Positions 61,329-64,000 of a stretch of DNA of 64,000 bases are shown piece by piece. Positions within the stretch are counted from its first letter, which is position 1; the number at the start of each line of letters is the position of its first letter. Below the pieces are notes generated by a model. That model was not told the DNA's origin and did no database searches. It saw only the letters and a list, made by a program, of their open reading frames with translations. Source of the stretch: Desulfurobacteriaceae bacterium (lineage in GTDB: Bacteria > Aquificota > Aquificia > Desulfurobacteriales > Desulfurobacteriaceae); the NCBI GenBank assembly GCA_027063785.1, contig JAMORC010000024.1, forward strand, positions 62,001-126,000, in the 5' to 3' direction. Position numbers and translations under genes: made by a program.

Positions 61329-61815
61329 GGTTCCTCCTTATGTCCGGGGGAACTATCCTGTGGAGTTTAAACCTTTCCCTTGCAAGTTCCTCGATCCAGT
61401 CAATTCCTTTCCTGTACAGCTGAACGAAAGGATCTATGGATATTCCTCCCCTCGGGTTGAATTCCCCGTAGACTTCTATGTAGTAGGGGTCGAGTAGTTT
61501 AAAGAGATCTTCGGCTATTTTGTTAACGGAGTCTTCGTGAAATCCCCTGGAGTTTCTGAAAGAGAACAGGTAGAGCTTCAGGGACTTGCTCTCGACAAGC
61601 CACCTGTCGGGGATGTACTGAATATATATGGTTGCAAAGTCGGGCTGTCCCGTTATGGGGCAGAGGGTCGTAAACTCCGGACAGTTGAAGGAGACCCAGT
61701 AAACTCTGCCGGGAAACTGGTTCGGGAACTTTTCCAGAAGCTCCGGATTGTAGCTGTACTCATACTCTGTTTTCTTCCCCAACTTTGACACTGTACCGAA
61801 ATCTTTCCTTTCCAT
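61321..61815 (-). CDS. queF: NADPH-dependent 7-cyano-7-deazaguanine reductase
   Basis: A 164-residue type I QueF that reduces preQ0 to preQ1 in queuosine synthesis. The catalytic cysteine lies in [16 protein letters not shown], and [26 protein letters not shown] holds the NADPH-binding motif E-S-K-S-x-K. The ATG is behind AGGAG. It overlaps the MTAP gene by eight bases. Confidence 0.95.
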   Translation of the reverse strand: MERKDFGTVSKLGKKTEYEYSYNPELLEKFPNQFPGRVYWVSFNCPEFTTLCPITGQPDFATIYIQYIPDRWLVESKSLKLYLFSFRNSRGFHEDSVNKIAEDLFKLLDPYYIEVYGEFNPRGGISIDPFVQLYRKGIDWIEELARERFKLHRIVPPDIRRNRG

Positions 61816-61824
61816 TTTGAACTC

Positions 61825-62679
61825 CTAAACTGCCAATCTTAGTCCGAGTTTTTTTGCAAAGCTGTAAACTTCCTCAAACTCTTCTGCTGTTATCCTTCTG
61901 CAAATTTCAGGGTAGTCACAGGCCTTGTAATACGGGTAGTACTGATCCATAACGTTTGTGTACGTGTTCTTTCCGAGGTTTTCCGCTAACCACTTCAAGA
62001 CTTCCTTGCTGTCTTCCGTCCACCCGGGCATTACCAGGTGTCTTACGATTAACCCTTTCTTTGCGATTCCCAGTTCATCGGTCTTGAGATCTCCGACCTG
62101 TCTATGCATCTCAAGCAGGGCTTCTTTGACCCTTTCCGGGTAATCAGGAGCTTTTAAGTACCTGCGTGCAAATTCTGCGTTTAGTGTTTTAAAGTCGGGC
62201 ATGTATATGTCGACAAGCCCTTTCAGTTCCCTCAGAACTTCTACGCTTTCGTATCCTCCGCAGTTGTACACTATGGGGATTTTTAGTCCCATCTTTTTCG
62301 CAATCTCAACTGCTTCAAATATCTGCGGGACTTGGTGGGTAGGAGTTACGAGGTTGATGTTGTGGCATCCCCTTTCCTGAAGGTGCAGCATTATCCCTGC
62401 AAGGTTGTCGACGGATATGTATTCTCCTTCCATAAGGTGAGATATCTGGTAGTTTTGACAGAAGACGCATCCAAGGTTGCAGCCTGTAAAGAATATTGTT
62501 CCGGAGCCTCCCCAGCCTACCAGTACCGGTTCTTCTCCGAAGTGAGGACCGAAGGAAGAAACCATCGGTTTGTCGGTTACTTTACAGAAGCCTACCTCTC
62601 CGTTGCTTCTCTCTGCCATGCAGTTCCTGGGGCAGAGCCGGCAGGGGGAAAGGAACTTTTTGACCTCCTTGATTCCCAT
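61825..62679 (-). CDS. Radical SAM protein, PflA-like
   Basis: A 284-residue radical SAM protein. An N-terminal cysteine group (CRLCPRNCMAERSNGEVGFC) is followed by the cluster site TGCNLGCVFCQN (C-x3-C-x2-C) and GGYES. This is the PflA-like radical SAM group of unknown substrate. The two N-terminal cysteine pairs may hold an auxiliary cluster. It lies between queF and truD with 9 bases to the former and none to the latter. Confidence 0.88.
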   Translation of the reverse strand: MGIKEVKKFLSPCRLCPRNCMAERSNGEVGFCKVTDKPMVSSFGPHFGEEPVLVGWGGSGTIFFTGCNLGCVFCQNYQISHLMEGEYISVDNLAGIMLHLQERGCHNINLVTPTHQVPQIFEAVEIAKKMGLKIPIVYNCGGYESVEVLRELKGLVDIYMPDFKTLNAEFARRYLKAPDYPERVKEALLEMHRQVGDLKTDELGIAKKGLIVRHLVMPGWTEDSKEVLKWLAENLGKNTYTNVMDQYYPYYKACDYPEICRRITAEEFEEVYSFAKKLGLRLAV

Positions 62680-63543
62680 TCAAGCCCTCTGAATGTGTTT
62701 TAAAAACATCGTTGCGAAGGAACCTTTGGGTAGTTCAAATATTAACCTGTTTTTAAACAGCTTAAGCTTTCGGACTTCAACGTATGTCATCCTGTAATCT
62801 CCCTTTATTTTAAGTTCACGGAGCCTTTCAATCAGGCTTTCGAGGCTGATGTCCTCTTCCTTCAGGATTTCCCTGTAAGGTTCTAATAACTTTTTCTTAT
62901 AGCCCAAAATCGTCCAGAACTTGGGAAGTTTCTTGATTTCCTCCGGGCTTGTTGACGGGATAAAGAATCGGCAGCCTTTCTCAGTTACGTAGTATCCGGG
63001 AAACCTGTCTTTGAGGAAGCGTTCGAAGCTCCTGTTCCATAAGTAGGAGAGGTAGGAATCTACAAGGAAGTTCTCTCTCCAGTTTAGCTTTCTCTTTTTG
63101 CCGAAGAGAATCTCTTTTCCCCTTCTCCAGTTCTCCTCCTTCACCCTTTGAACGTCGTAGTAATTGATAAACCAACTTCTCAAATCAACCGGGAGATTAT
63201 TTAAGTTTACGGCAAACAGGTTTCCTTTAAGGTTTCCTATTCTGACCTTTTTCCTTACTTTTCCGATGAACTTGAGTAAAAACCAGCTTTCTCCCTGCGG
63301 TTTTCCTATGGTAGACCCGAGGAACTCGGCCGAGCTTACTTTCTGAAATGTAAGGGCAAACTTGTCCTTCATGCCGGCGTAGCTGAGGTTGAACTTTCTG
63401 CAGACCTCGAGCGTCGTCATGTTCCTCTTTGCCAGCAGGTAAAGGTAGTGATTTCCGCTTTCGCATATCGGAAATTCCGATATCTCCTTGACTATGAAAT
63501 CCTCGGGCTTTTTCCTTTCCCACCTGAATTCAAGCTCTTTCAA
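62680..63543 (-). CDS. truD: tRNA pseudouridine synthase D
   Basis: A 287-residue TruD. The N-terminal KKPEDFIVKEISEFP and the catalytic aspartate in YAGMKDKFALTFQKVS (D60) are diagnostic; it makes pseudouridine 13 in tRNA. It is shorter than E. coli TruD (349) and appears to have a reduced insertion domain. The start is a TTG with GGGGAG 4 bases upstream, overlapping the end of folC by 14 bases. Confidence 0.88.
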   Translation of the reverse strand: MKELEFRWERKKPEDFIVKEISEFPICESGNHYLYLLAKRNMTTLEVCRKFNLSYAGMKDKFALTFQKVSSAEFLGSTIGKPQGESWFLLKFIGKVRKKVRIGNLKGNLFAVNLNNLPVDLRSWFINYYDVQRVKEENWRRGKEILFGKKRKLNWRENFLVDSYLSYLWNRSFERFLKDRFPGYYVTEKGCRFFIPSTSPEEIKKLPKFWTILGYKKKLLEPYREILKEEDISLESLIERLRELKIKGDYRMTYVEVRKLKLFKNRLIFELPKGSFATMFLKHIQRA

Positions 63544-64000
63544 CTTTCTCCCCTATGTAAAAAGACCCGGTTATTATGGTCGGCCGTAATATTTCGGGAA
63601 CTTTTATGCGATTTATAGTTTCAATCCTTTTAAGTCCCAGTTTTTTCGAAATTTTTAGGAGTTCTTCAAGGCTTGCCGCCCTTTCATTCTCTATTTCGGT
63701 CAAGTACAGCTTTCCACTGCTCCAGTTCAGGTATTCGGCTACGACCTTGAGGTTTTCTTCCTGTTCTTTGTCTCTTAGTCCCGAGTATATGACGTCTCCT
63801 TTGATTTTTAGACCTCTTGCTGTTTCAAACAGAGTCTTCAGGGCATCCGGATTGTGGGCAACGTCGAGTATTACCGGAGGGTTTTCTTTTAGCAGTTCAA
63901 ATCTCCCCGGCAATTTCGAATCAAACTTCCTCGGAATGAGGAACTTCTTTTTGAGGAAGTTCTCGCAGAGGATGTGGGCTGCCTTAATGGCGGTTGAGCA
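63530..64000 (-). CDS. folC: Folylpolyglutamate synthase (C-terminal part, cut by the window edge)
   Basis: The C-terminal 156 codons of a Mur-ligase-type enzyme. At the window edge it reads STAIKAAHILCENF (the end of the central domain), then LPGRFELLKENPPVILDVAHNPDALKTLFETARGL, which is the FolC motif DVAHNP at the start of the C-terminal domain, and a Rossmann-like end. It adds glutamates to folate. The 5' part lies beyond base 64000. Confidence 0.85.
   Translation of the reverse strand, partial: CSTAIKAAHILCENFLKKKFLIPRKFDSKLPGRFELLKENPPVILDVAHNPDALKTLFETARGLKIKGDVIYSGLRDKEQEENLKVVAEYLNWSSGKLYLTEIENERAASLEELLKISKKLGLKRIETINRIKVPEILRPTIITGSFYIGEKVERA

Overview
The window is a compact, mostly co-oriented bacterial genome segment: genes overlap by a few bases, ribosome sites are strong GGAGG types, GTG and TTG starts are common, and no non-coding gap exceeds about 220 bases. 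The gene content suggests a thermophilic, anaerobic, hydrogen- or sulfur-using member of the Aquificota, probably of the Desulfurobacteriaceae (Thermovibrio/Desulfurobacterium type). That placement is an inference, resting on the napCMADGH layout, octaheme hydroxylamine-oxidoreductase-like (Hao) proteins in place of NrfA, a bacterial Trm10-like gene and the general gene complement. I could not run any search.

Layout. Bases 1-5400 hold amino-acid and cofactor genes (a shortened ThyX-like protein, cysK, a Trm10-type tRNA methylase, argJ, coaX). Bases 5374-16709, all on the minus strand, form a respiratory nitrate-ammonification locus. In transcription order it reads: octaheme Hao-like protein 2, a SurA-N-like protein, octaheme Hao-like protein 1, two TPR proteins, napC, napM, napA, napD, napG, napH and a small monoheme cytochrome c. 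NapC, NapG and NapH would take electrons from quinol. NapA reduces nitrate to nitrite, and the two Hao-like proteins are the best candidates for taking nitrite (or hydroxylamine) to ammonium, because no NrfA is encoded here. Each module has its own promoter or terminator.

Bases 16863-32310 are mainly plus-strand housekeeping genes (ricT, an rlmN-like gene, a K+/H+ antiporter pair, tmk, holB, rluB, kdsA, nth, pncB, cmk, rpiB, glyA). They are interrupted by a minus-strand block with a degenerate beta-carbonic-anhydrase-like protein, a phosphoesterase and topA, and by thiD. Bases 32362-34419 are groES-groEL behind a perfect CIRCE operator; its repressor gene hrcA is 15 kb away in this same window.

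Bases 35663-42054 hold a second respiratory-looking group: a DUF2155 lipoprotein, a very large Tat-exported protein that fuses a four-cluster ferredoxin subunit to a molybdopterin catalytic subunit (tetrathionate/polysulfide/arsenate reductase class), a porin and a transglutaminase-like protein. The rest (42079-64000) is housekeeping: bioA, two Usp proteins, hpf, dus, argC, rpsI-rplM, tRNA-Ser(GGA), SRP RNA, hrcA, gamma-carbonic anhydrase, rpe, prs, two pseudopilins, pdxJ, acpS, acpP, fabG, tmRNA, rubredoxin, a family-9 glycosyltransferase, MTA phosphorylase, queF, truD and the 3' part of folC.

No CRISPR array, insertion sequence, integrase, phage gene or rRNA was seen.
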